Shown here one piece after another: positions 36,983-45,667 of a stretch of DNA of 64,000 nt. The stretch covers positions 434,001-498,000 of the forward strand of contig NZ_QFWT01000003.1 of the NCBI RefSeq assembly GCF_003144035.1. Reading direction: 5' to 3'. A program made the position numbers and the translations under genes. The notes under the pieces are model-generated. The model did not search any database, had not been told where the DNA came from, and saw only the letters and a program-made list of their open reading frames with translations. The first letter of the stretch is position 1; each line of letters opens with the position of its first letter. Source of the stretch: Vibrio albus (lineage in GTDB: Bacteria; Pseudomonadota; Gammaproteobacteria; Enterobacterales; Vibrionaceae).

Positions 36983-37201
36983 CTATAGTGATTCCAGCTG
37001 GACAAATTTGTTATTCTGGTCAGTTGTCAGCCGAAACCTACCTTTAATGCCAATCTGAGATAAAAAAGGCCTTAAGCGCATTGCCGGGATCTGAACCTTC
37101 AGCCCCTGCTCTGTCATCACCAGTACAGCACTGGCAGCACCGGAATAATGTTGCTGAAAAGTATGGTAAGAAATGTTGAGGCGAAATGTGTAATGATTCA
37201 T
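36983..37201 (-). CDS. DUF2835-like small protein
   Basis: 72 residues from the ATG at 37201; a TTG two codons upstream is weaker. The sequence (YTFRLNISYHTFQQHYSGA; VQIPAMRLRPFLSQIGIKGRF) resembles the DUF2835 family found in the same neighbourhood in Vibrio, between gdhB and pepN. No catalytic motif. Function unknown. Confidence 0.72.
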   Translation of the reverse strand: MNHYTFRLNISYHTFQQHYSGAASAVLVMTEQGLKVQIPAMRLRPFLSQIGIKGRFRLTTDQNNKFVQLESL

Positions 37202-37347
37202 TGGCAATAACTGTTGTAAATGACTAAATCGTGTTTATCTTTCATCAATTCTTAGGCACCGCCTAAATAACTGATGCCCCCTCCGCGCCATCCATCGCAC
37301 AGAGGGTTGCAAATATATCGTGTCCCTAGTTTAAGATTTTATTATGA

Positions 37348-39954
37348 TTAAGCTTCAAGTGCCTTGGTCACTTTCTCATACAAATCTTTTGCCAGGTTAT
37401 CCATAGCTGCCAGATTTTCTAACTCTTTACGCATCATTTTTTGGCGGTGTGCGTCGTAACGACGCAGTTTCAGCATTGGATCAATCAAACGAGATGCCAC
37501 CTGTGGATTTGACTCATTCAGGGTACGCAGAATTTCACCGGCAAATTCATAGCCAGAGCCGTCTTTTGCATGGAAATGAACCGGGTTTGCGTTAAGGAAC
37601 GAACCGATAAGGCTGCGGATCCGATTTGGGTTCTTCAGGCTGAATGTCGGGTGATTCATCGTCTCTTTGATGACACTCAAAACATTCTCTGCCGGACTGG
37701 TTCCCTGCAAACTGAACCACTTATCCATCACCAGACCATCATGACTCCATTTGCTGCTGAAGTCAGACATCAGTTCTTCACGACACGGCAACTGAGCCAG
37801 ATTTGCTGCAGCCATTGCCGCCATGGTATCCGTCATATTATTCGCACTTTGATACTGAGCGTGAACCAATGAATTTCCATCATCGAGATGAGCCAGATAA
37901 CTCAGACAAGTATTACGCAATGTCCGCTTACCAAGTGCGTCATGTTCAATGGTATACTCTTTCTGCTCCAGGACCCGATATGTTGCCATCAATTCATCTT
38001 CAAGGTTGACCGCAATTACTTTCTTAATTGATGTCAATACAGAGTCTATTGCATCTACATCAACGGTATCAAACCAACCTGACACCTCATTGTGAGATGG
38101 AAGAGACATAAATTCTGCAACAAATGCAGGTTCGAGTTTCTGACTCAGAAGTACACCACGGAAAGCATCCAGTACCTCCTCTGGTAAAGAAAATGCTTTC
38201 CCTTGCTGCAGTTTAGCGACATTCTCACGGATATATTTTGCAAGCAACATTTGTCCGGCATCCCAACGGGCAAAATCGTTCTTAGCATAGTTCATCAGGA
38301 ATATGAGTTCCTGGTCAGAATAATCGTACTCCAGTTTTACTGGTGCAGAAAATTCACGCAGTAGCGACACTACTGGTTTTTCCTGAACATTTTCAAATAC
38401 AAAGCTTTCTTTCTCCTGCTTCACATCTAAAATATTCGTTACTTTTAAACCATTACACTGTAACGGAATGACATCACCATTCTTAGCATAAAGCTCAATA
38501 TCCAGAGGAATATGGAGTGCCTGCTTCTCTTTTTGTTCCTGAGTGGCAGGTGTTGACTGAGCAACATTCAAAGTGAATGTTTGTGCCTCGGTGTCATACT
38601 GACTGTCAACTTTCAGAGTCGGAGTACCGGACTGGCTATACCATCGTTTAAAGTCGGACAGGTCAACATCAGAAGCATCCTGCATGGCTGCAACGAAATC
38701 ATCGCATGTCGCGGCGGTACCGTCATGACGTTCAAAGTACAGCTTCATCCCCTTTTGGAAGCCTTCTTCACCTAGCAGAGTATGTATCATGCGAATGACT
38801 TCACTGCCCTTTTCATAGACGGTTAACGTATAGAAATTATTCATCTCAATTACTTTATCCGGACGAATGGGGTGTGACATCGGACTGGCATCCTCGGCAA
38901 ACTGAGGACCACGAATAATACGTACATTATTGATACGGTTGACTGCCCGTGACCCCAGATCCGACGAAAACTCCTGATCACGAAATACCGTCAAGCCTTC
39001 TTTCAAACTAAGCTGGAACCAGTCACGACAAGTGACACGGTTTCCGGTCCAGTTATGGAAATATTCATGACCAATGACCGCTTCAATACCCAGGTAGTCG
39101 TTATCTGTGGCCGTTTCTTCGTTCGCCAGAACAAATTTGGAGTTAAAGACGTTCAGACCTTTGTTTTCCATTGCTCCCATGTTGAAAAAATCAACAGCAA
39201 CAATCATATAAATATCAAGGTCATATTCCAGCCCGAACCGTTCTTCATCCCACTTCATCGAGTTAATCAAAGACGTCATCGCATGGCCGGCACGATTAAG
39301 ATTCCCTTTATCGACAAAGATTTCCAGATCAACATGTCGTCCGGAGCCTGTCACGTATTGATCACGAAGAACATCGAAATCACCGGCTACCAATGCAAAC
39401 AGATAAGCGGGTTTTGGGTGTGGGTCTTCCCATTTTACCCAGTGTCGACCACTGTCCAGCTCCCCACTGTCTACCTTATTACCATTACTCAGCAGGAATG
39501 GATTTTCTGTCTTATCCGCGATGATTTTGGTTGTAAATTTTGCCAGCACATCAGGGCGATCCAGATAATAGGTAATTCGTCGGAAGCCTTCAGCTTCACA
39601 CTGAGTACAGAATGCGCCACCAGATTTATACAAACCTTCCAATGCCGTATTCTCTAGAGGATTAATTTCCGTCTTAAGTGTCAGGGTAAATTCCGGAGGT
39701 AGGTGGTAGATTTCGAGGCGGCCTTCTGTTTCTTGATAATCACTCCAGACCTGTCCGTCAACTTCTACAGCAAGCAGGCTTAGCTGTTCACCATCCAGAA
39801 CAAGAGTCTCGCTCTTTTTAAGTTGCTTAACCTTGGAAACCGCCGTGACTTGGGTAGCAGTATCATGTAAGTCAAATGTGAGGTCGATATGGGAAATGGT
39901 ATGTTCTGGAGACTGATAATCTTTGCGGTATTTTGCTTGAGGGCTCTGTGACAT
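37348..39954 (-). CDS. pepN: Aminopeptidase N
   Basis: 868 residues from the ATG at 39954 (MSQSPQAKYRKDYQSPEH), which has AAAGGA 8 bases upstream; a start ten codons earlier has no such support. It has the M1 signature: GAMENKGLN for substrate binding, the zinc site HEYFHNWTGNR with the distal glutamate downstream, and a long helical C-terminal domain. It is the main cytoplasmic aminopeptidase. Confidence 0.95.
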   Translation of the reverse strand: MSQSPQAKYRKDYQSPEHTISHIDLTFDLHDTATQVTAVSKVKQLKKSETLVLDGEQLSLLAVEVDGQVWSDYQETEGRLEIYHLPPEFTLTLKTEINPLENTALEGLYKSGGAFCTQCEAEGFRRITYYLDRPDVLAKFTTKIIADKTENPFLLSNGNKVDSGELDSGRHWVKWEDPHPKPAYLFALVAGDFDVLRDQYVTGSGRHVDLEIFVDKGNLNRAGHAMTSLINSMKWDEERFGLEYDLDIYMIVAVDFFNMGAMENKGLNVFNSKFVLANEETATDNDYLGIEAVIGHEYFHNWTGNRVTCRDWFQLSLKEGLTVFRDQEFSSDLGSRAVNRINNVRIIRGPQFAEDASPMSHPIRPDKVIEMNNFYTLTVYEKGSEVIRMIHTLLGEEGFQKGMKLYFERHDGTAATCDDFVAAMQDASDVDLSDFKRWYSQSGTPTLKVDSQYDTEAQTFTLNVAQSTPATQEQKEKQALHIPLDIELYAKNGDVIPLQCNGLKVTNILDVKQEKESFVFENVQEKPVVSLLREFSAPVKLEYDYSDQELIFLMNYAKNDFARWDAGQMLLAKYIRENVAKLQQGKAFSLPEEVLDAFRGVLLSQKLEPAFVAEFMSLPSHNEVSGWFDTVDVDAIDSVLTSIKKVIAVNLEDELMATYRVLEQKEYTIEHDALGKRTLRNTCLSYLAHLDDGNSLVHAQYQSANNMTDTMAAMAAANLAQLPCREELMSDFSSKWSHDGLVMDKWFSLQGTSPAENVLSVIKETMNHPTFSLKNPNRIRSLIGSFLNANPVHFHAKDGSGYEFAGEILRTLNESNPQVASRLIDPMLKLRRYDAHRQKMMRKELENLAAMDNLAKDLYEKVTKALEA

Positions 39955-40131
39955 TTGTATAATCCTTTGTTGTCCGGTTTTCATTCTGAATGAAAACTCT
40001 GATGGACATTTTATTCATTCCTGAATAGATCTATGGGCGACATGAGCGAACCTCAACCCCCAGTCAGACAAAAACAAGGAAAACCAACTGGTTAACCTCA
40101 TATAATATTGGTAAAAAACGGTTTTTGTGAC

Positions 40132-40794
40132 TCATTCAACCCTTGCGAGTTCTGCATACATATCAAAATGCTCGCTTGTTAAGGTAAGAGTATCTTTACT
40201 GAGTGTGTAGCGAGAGTCCTGTTCACCTTCTTCATACATCAGAATCAGATGATCATCTTCCATAAAGTAAATACCTTCATGGGTAACAAACGTGCCATCC
40301 TGAGACTGTGCCATAAATAAAAAGACAAAATCGGGCTGGAGAACTAAATCCATCTGACTGACATTACTGGCGAGAATATCTTCTCCCTGAATATCACGGC
40401 TGGTCCACGAGCCAGCGATTGCGTTCGGTAATCCCTTGATAAAAGTAATACCGTTTAACATTAATCGATTATGGCTTGAACGGTATTGATATGACTGTGG
40501 AATATCAGCATTCACCCCAAGGATCAGGGTACCAACGCCAACGGAATAATGTCCCTGCCAATAATCCACACTATAATCTTTCTTTTCGACCCTGATACTA
40601 AACTTATAATCAGAAGCAAGGGACAGCTTTATTGTCAGAAAGTCTTCCTGAGACTGCTGAGGGTTAGGATTAAACAGGTACCAATCACCCAATAAAAACG
40701 GGTAATCGAACTGGGTTAAATCCCCTTTTAGATTTATATCTGCCTTCACCGTTATAGCAAAAACAGAGGTCAGAATGAGTAACAACCACTTCAT
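40132..40794 (-). CDS. Secreted or periplasmic protein of unknown function
   Basis: 220 residues from the third of three consecutive ATG codons (40794), chosen because AGGAG lies 7 bases before it. A signal peptide (MKWLLLILTSVFAITVKA) precedes a beta-rich domain (FPFLLGDWYLFNPNP-like start, YSVDYWQGHYSVGVGTLILG, GSWTSRDIQGEDILA) that looks like a lipocalin-type or META-type sandwich, but no family is recognised. It lies between pepN and prc with its own spacing on each side. Confidence 0.6.
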   Translation of the reverse strand: MKWLLLILTSVFAITVKADINLKGDLTQFDYPFLLGDWYLFNPNPQQSQEDFLTIKLSLASDYKFSIRVEKKDYSVDYWQGHYSVGVGTLILGVNADIPQSYQYRSSHNRLMLNGITFIKGLPNAIAGSWTSRDIQGEDILASNVSQMDLVLQPDFVFLFMAQSQDGTFVTHEGIYFMEDDHLILMYEEGEQDSRYTLSKDTLTLTSEHFDMYAELARVE

Positions 40795-40880
40795 CATCAT
40801 TCTCCTCACTTTTCTTTAAGCTTAGGCAGAGATGATTGATAAAGCGAAAACTTTGCTCTGAATCACACTGTTCAAAACGA

Positions 40881-40906
40881 AAAAAGCGAGCACCTGGCTC
40901 GCTTTT
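40881..40906 (-). terminator. prc terminator (bidirectional hairpin)
   Basis: AAAAAGCGAGC (40881-40891) pairs with GCTCGCTTTTT (40897-40906), with T tracts on both strands, 27 bases after the prc stop. Confidence 0.85.
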
Positions 40907-40933
40907 TATTTATTATCAAAGGAATAGAACTCT

Positions 40934-42928
40934 CTATGGCTTAAGCATATCAACCATAATGGCGACAGATTCATCAAGATAAGCATCGGGCGCTTCGTAA
41001 GATTTAGGAATATCATCAAGCGATTTATAAGGTTCTTCACCTTTGGCTTTTTGCCTCTCATTAATGCGATCAAGACGAATTTTATCATCCTCATCTCTTT
41101 CAGCTCTGCGAACTTTTTCGTTCAATGAAAGAGTCGTATCATCTTTTTCCTTCTGATAGCGGACAATATCTTCCTGAATAAAGCCAAACTCCATATCGTT
41201 TGCGATACGTGCCTTATGTTTTGCCGTAAGCGTTGACACCAGACTGGTTTCATCTGCCAGTTTTTCATACGACGCAGGAACAATACTATCCCATGGTAGT
41301 GCATTATCCTCGACACTCTCGCCCGTTTCTTCCGGGTTCACTGGTGTCGGGTAAGGAATATCGGGCGCTACCCCTTTATTCTGCGTACTTCCACCATTGA
41401 TCCGATAAAACTTCTGAATGGTATACTGAACATAACCGAGTTCTTTATCAAACATATCATAGATATGATTTAAAGAGCGGTGTTGTTGAACCGTGCCTTT
41501 ACCATAGGACTGTTCTCCCAGAATGATGGCCCGACCGTAATCCTGCATTGCTGCCGCAAAAATTTCTGATGCTGAAGCACTGTAGCGATTAATCAGAACA
41601 GTCATCGGTCCCCGATAACTAATTTCGTCGTCCGTATCACTATTGATGTTTACACGACCATAACTGTCACGAACCTGAACTATCGGACCACTGGTAATAA
41701 ACAATCCGGAAAGCGCATTGGCTTCTGTCAGAGCGCCGCCACCATTGTTACGCAAATCAACAATAATACCATCCACATTCTGCTGTTTCAGTTCAGTCAG
41801 CAGCTTATCAGTATCTTTCGCCAGACCGACATAAAAACTTGGTACTTCTAAGACGCCGATTTTTTTACCGTCTTTTTCAATAAGTTCTGATTTTACCGCC
41901 CTGTCTTCTAACCGAACTTTATCTCGCACAATTGTTACGTTGTGACTTTTTGCACTTTTACCTTCTGGTAAAATCTGCAGTGTTACCTCAGTGCCTTTTG
42001 GGCCTTTGATCAACTGAACAACATCATCCAGACGCCAGCCGATGATATCAACCATCTCTTCGTCTTTCTGAGCAACACCAATAATACGGTCTCCATCCGT
42101 AAGCGCATTGGTCTTTGATGCCGGGCCACCAGGTACCAGTGAACGAATGACGGTATAGTCATCCACCAGTTGAAGTACGGCACCAATACCCTCAAGAGAC
42201 AAATTCATTTCGGACTGAAACTGTTCAGCATTGCGGGGCGAAAGATAACTCGTGTGAGGATCAACCTGACGAGCAAATGCATTCATATATAACTGGAAAG
42301 CATCTTCACTGTGCGACTGAGTCAGGCGCTTAATGGCATTGTTATAACGTTTCTCCAGAGTGTCTTTTATCTCTGTCCACTCTTTTCCAGCCAGCTTAAG
42401 GTTAAGCGCATCGTATTTAACTCGCTTACGCCATAATTCATCAAGTTCTGCTTTATCTTTCGGCCATGGCGCTTCAGAGCGATCCAGCTCGATGGATTCA
42501 TCAGCATCAAATGTGATCTCTTTATCCAGCAGACTCAACGCATAAGCAAAACGTTCGAAACGTCTCAAAGTCGCCTGATTATAGACATCGTAAGCAATTT
42601 GGTTATTGCCTTCCTTAAGTTGATCATCTAATTGTAGTGACCAGCCATTAAATGACTCAATATCAGACTGAGTAAAGATATTCCGGTTATAATCCAACAT
42701 TTCCAGATACCGGGCAAAAATGGCCTGAGAGAACTGGTCATCAAGATTAAAATGCTTGTAATGAGAGCGGGTAAACCGGGAGGTAACCCGTTTACTTGCA
42801 GTTTCGTGTTGTTTTTCAGAAGAAAGAACGGGAAGCTGATCCCGATGGATTTTTGCCTCAAGGGCGTTCGCTGAAGCTGCCAGCAATAAGCCGGCAGCGA
42901 TCAGGGATAATTTTAAACGGCATTTCAT
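40934..42928 (-). CDS. prc: Tail-specific (C-terminal processing) protease Prc
   Basis: 664 residues. A signal peptide (LSLIAAGLLLAASANA), an N-terminal helical domain, a PDZ domain (SLEGIGAVLQLVDDYTVIRSL) and an S41 peptidase domain with the nucleophile serine in NRYSASASE and the lysine in SYGKGTVQQ are followed by a C-terminal DUF3340-like part. In the periplasm it trims or degrades proteins with nonpolar C-termini, including peptidoglycan hydrolases and FtsI. It follows proQ by 45 bases, as in E. coli. Confidence 0.95.
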   Translation of the reverse strand: MKCRLKLSLIAAGLLLAASANALEAKIHRDQLPVLSSEKQHETASKRVTSRFTRSHYKHFNLDDQFSQAIFARYLEMLDYNRNIFTQSDIESFNGWSLQLDDQLKEGNNQIAYDVYNQATLRRFERFAYALSLLDKEITFDADESIELDRSEAPWPKDKAELDELWRKRVKYDALNLKLAGKEWTEIKDTLEKRYNNAIKRLTQSHSEDAFQLYMNAFARQVDPHTSYLSPRNAEQFQSEMNLSLEGIGAVLQLVDDYTVIRSLVPGGPASKTNALTDGDRIIGVAQKDEEMVDIIGWRLDDVVQLIKGPKGTEVTLQILPEGKSAKSHNVTIVRDKVRLEDRAVKSELIEKDGKKIGVLEVPSFYVGLAKDTDKLLTELKQQNVDGIIVDLRNNGGGALTEANALSGLFITSGPIVQVRDSYGRVNINSDTDDEISYRGPMTVLINRYSASASEIFAAAMQDYGRAIILGEQSYGKGTVQQHRSLNHIYDMFDKELGYVQYTIQKFYRINGGSTQNKGVAPDIPYPTPVNPEETGESVEDNALPWDSIVPASYEKLADETSLVSTLTAKHKARIANDMEFGFIQEDIVRYQKEKDDTTLSLNEKVRRAERDEDDKIRLDRINERQKAKGEEPYKSLDDIPKSYEAPDAYLDESVAIMVDMLKP

Positions 42929-42973
42929 GCGTAGGATTATCTCCTTAACATACGTGATACAACCACGTATGAA

Positions 42974-43606
42974 TTATGCACGCAGATGCTCCGCCTTAAC
43001 AACCATTTGCAGGCCATTCGCCAGGCTAACGCGTACATCATCCTTATTAATTTCTACAATCGTAGCAGCCATATTACCTTTGCCCATATTAACATGCACG
43101 TCTTTACCAACATTTAATTCGTCAGTCGTTAACTTGCGTGTCTCCTGAACAGGTTTATTCTCTGCCTTAGTGTGTTTCGGCTTTGCAGGACGTCTCTGCT
43201 GAGGCTTCTTCGCTTTAGGCTTATTCGTTTTACCTTCTTCACGAGCCTTCTCTGCCTGTTCTTTACGACGAGTATTAACTCGTGCCTTGCTTTCTGATAA
43301 CGTTTTCTTGGCGTGGTCGATATGTTCCTGCTCAACTTCACCACAATCGTTACCATCAAGATCAACACGTACTGCACCTGCTTTTACGCCATAAAGGTAA
43401 CGCCAGGATGAAGTATATTGTCGCAATGCTGCGCGTAGCTGAGTTTTACTGACCTTTTCGTCATCAGCTAGACGCTCGGCAAGATCTTGAAAAAGACCGA
43501 TTTTAAGTGGCTTTGCTTCACCTTCTAAAGTAAAGCATTTAGGGAAACATTCAGCAATATACGCAATCACTTCTTTGCTATTTTTTAACTTTTCAGTGTT
43601 TTCCAT
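42974..43606 (-). CDS. proQ: RNA chaperone ProQ
   Basis: 210 residues. The N-terminal FinO-like domain ([15 protein letters not shown] to [15 protein letters not shown]) leads to a Lys/Arg/Ala-rich flexible linker (about 105-155) and a C-terminal Tudor-like domain ([24 protein letters not shown]). ProQ binds sRNAs and mRNA 3' ends. Upstream of prc on the same strand, the conserved pairing. Confidence 0.94.
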   Translation of the reverse strand: MENTEKLKNSKEVIAYIAECFPKCFTLEGEAKPLKIGLFQDLAERLADDEKVSKTQLRAALRQYTSSWRYLYGVKAGAVRVDLDGNDCGEVEQEHIDHAKKTLSESKARVNTRRKEQAEKAREEGKTNKPKAKKPQQRRPAKPKHTKAENKPVQETRKLTTDELNVGKDVHVNMGKGNMAATIVEINKDDVRVSLANGLQMVVKAEHLRA

Positions 43607-43700
43607 GAGGATTCCTGGTTCGGTGCGGCCTTTTTCCGCGCGATCTGTTGTCTGGTAAATAATCTGGCTATTATAGTGAGATAGAGTTGAAAAACCACAT

Positions 43701-44186
43701 TCAATCCTGAATTTGTGCTTTGTTCGCGTGTGAATTGAGCAGCTTTTCCACTTCCTGCACTAAATTCTCTAATCCCAACTGGTCATTTTCATTAAAACGC
43801 CCCACTTCAGGGCTATCAATATCCAACACGCCAGCAATGTTTCCATTAATAGAAAAAGGAATCACAATTTCTGAGTTACTTTCCGCATCACAGGCAATAT
43901 GGCCTTCAAATTGATGGACATCATACACTCTTTGTGTCCGGTTTTCTGCAACAGCAGTACCACACACACCCCGACCAACAGGAATGCGGACACAGGCCGG
44001 CTTTCCCTGAAAAGGTCCGAGAACAAGCTCATCATTTTTTAACAGATAAAAGCCCACCCAATTGAGCGCGTCTAACTCCATATTCAAAAGCGCACTAAGA
44101 TTCGACAGGTTCGCTGTCAAATCGGTTTCTGATTCCAGTAAAGCAATCGCCTGCCTGGTTAACGTCTGATACTGAACCAATGTCAT
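43701..44186 (-). CDS. msrC: Free methionine-(R)-sulfoxide reductase, GAF-domain
   Basis: 161 residues, a single GAF domain. The three cysteines of the catalytic site are present at 65, 75 and 99, with the same spacing as E. coli fRMsr (84, 94, 118), in [15 protein letters not shown] and HIACDAES. It reduces free methionine-R-sulfoxide with thioredoxin. Divergent from letA. Confidence 0.9.
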   Translation of the reverse strand: MTLVQYQTLTRQAIALLESETDLTANLSNLSALLNMELDALNWVGFYLLKNDELVLGPFQGKPACVRIPVGRGVCGTAVAENRTQRVYDVHQFEGHIACDAESNSEIVIPFSINGNIAGVLDIDSPEVGRFNENDQLGLENLVQEVEKLLNSHANKAQIQD

Positions 44187-44369
44187 TCCTCAAATCTAAG
44201 TCCCAGTGGATGGGATAGGTTATTTCACAAGAATAATACAAGATATAGAAAAAGATTTTAACCATACAAAAACAATGCCTTATACTATTTATAGTCAGGA
44301 TTCATAAATTCGTGGCTAAGATTCATAATTTGGCGTACATAATTGTCTTCGGATATCAGGGAAAGAGCC

Positions 44370-45629
44370 GTGTCAACTCAGCAACATCAACAGCCAGTTA
44401 GAAAAGTCAGATTATGTCAGGGGTGTGAACTTCCTGTCGATTTGACCCCGGTTCCCAATGGAAAAAGCGCCTACTGTCCCCGGTGTGGTACGCAACTCTA
44501 CCGGGGTGGTAAACACGCCCTGTCCGGTAATCTTGCTCTGGCGATTACCTGCCTGTTGTTGTTTATCCCTTCCCATTTATTCCCTTTTATCAACATTCGG
44601 CTGATTGGAGTCACCTTTACCGCCACAATTCCATCCGGCATTTACAGTCTGATACAAGAAGGGTTCCCCGAACTGGCGATATTAGTATTTTTCTGTAGTT
44701 CTCTGGCACCATTTGCTGTTTGTGTATCTGTAGTGGGCGCTCATATAGCTCTCAGAAAACGTTGGTTTAAAGTATTGAAATATTCCTTAACGTTAAGTCA
44801 ATGTCTAAAACATTGGGTAATGTTGGATGTGTTTCTTGCTGCCATCGCAATTTCCTGCTTTAAGTTGCAAGATTATGCTGATATTCAGGTTGATACCGGA
44901 CTGTACGGCTTAATACTATTGCAGATATTTATTCTGATGCTTATTACCCGAATCAGCGTACGACGCTACTGGGAGCGCTGGCAACCCGAATCAACCTACT
45001 CGTTCGAACATAAACATGTGCATTGTCATCACTGTCACTTATCTCAGCCTGACGGTTCCCATTGCCTACGGTGCCAAAAGCCACTGCATCACAGGAAACC
45101 ATATTCCGTTCAAAAAACCTGGGCTTATTTAATTGCTGCCACCGTGGCCATTTTTCCAGCGAACCTTATCCCTATATCTATCCTGTTTACTAACGGCCAG
45201 AGATTAGAAGACACCATTCTCTCCGGTGTTGCCTCCTTGATCACCGAAGGAATGCAAGGCATCGCTCTGATAATATTTATCGCCAGTATTATTGTGCCTG
45301 CCGCTAAGATACTGGGGATTGGCTGTATTCTTATTTATCTTCATTTTGGGAAGAGAAATATCCGTAAACAATTGATGAGTGTTTATTTTGCAGTTAAATG
45401 GATTGGTAAATGGTCTGTCATGGATATCTTCGTGATATCTATTATGATGACTCTGGTTGACAGAGGTCGAATTCTTAATTTTACCCCCGGCTATGGCGCA
45501 ATCGCTTTCGGAGCGGTAGTGGTATTAACTATGCTGGCAACAGAAAGCTTTGATCCCCGATTGATATGGGACGGTAAATCAAGCTCTGATAAAACCAAAG
45601 ATACCGCGTTAGAGATAATAAAAGATTAA
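44370..45629 (+). CDS. letA: Lipid transport membrane protein LetA (YebS; PqiA family)
   Basis: About 419 residues from the GTG at 44370, chosen because CAGGGAAAG lies just upstream; a TTG nine codons earlier is the alternative. Two zinc ribbons (LCQGCELPVDL / YCPRCGTQL and CHHCHLSQPDG / CLRCQKPLHH) each precede a four-helix membrane domain. This twin PqiA layout is typical of LetA, the inner-membrane partner of the MCE protein LetB. The pair moves lipids between the inner and outer membranes. letB follows after 38 bases. Confidence 0.9.
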   Translation: MSTQQHQQPVRKVRLCQGCELPVDLTPVPNGKSAYCPRCGTQLYRGGKHALSGNLALAITCLLLFIPSHLFPFINIRLIGVTFTATIPSGIYSLIQEGFPELAILVFFCSSLAPFAVCVSVVGAHIALRKRWFKVLKYSLTLSQCLKHWVMLDVFLAAIAISCFKLQDYADIQVDTGLYGLILLQIFILMLITRISVRRYWERWQPESTYSFEHKHVHCHHCHLSQPDGSHCLRCQKPLHHRKPYSVQKTWAYLIAATVAIFPANLIPISILFTNGQRLEDTILSGVASLITEGMQGIALIIFIASIIVPAAKILGIGCILIYLHFGKRNIRKQLMSVYFAVKWIGKWSVMDIFVISIMMTLVDRGRILNFTPGYGAIAFGAVVVLTMLATESFDPRLIWDGKSSSDKTKDTALEIIKD

Positions 45630-45667
45630 AATTTTCAGAATTTAAATATTCAAAAACGAGTAGCTCA

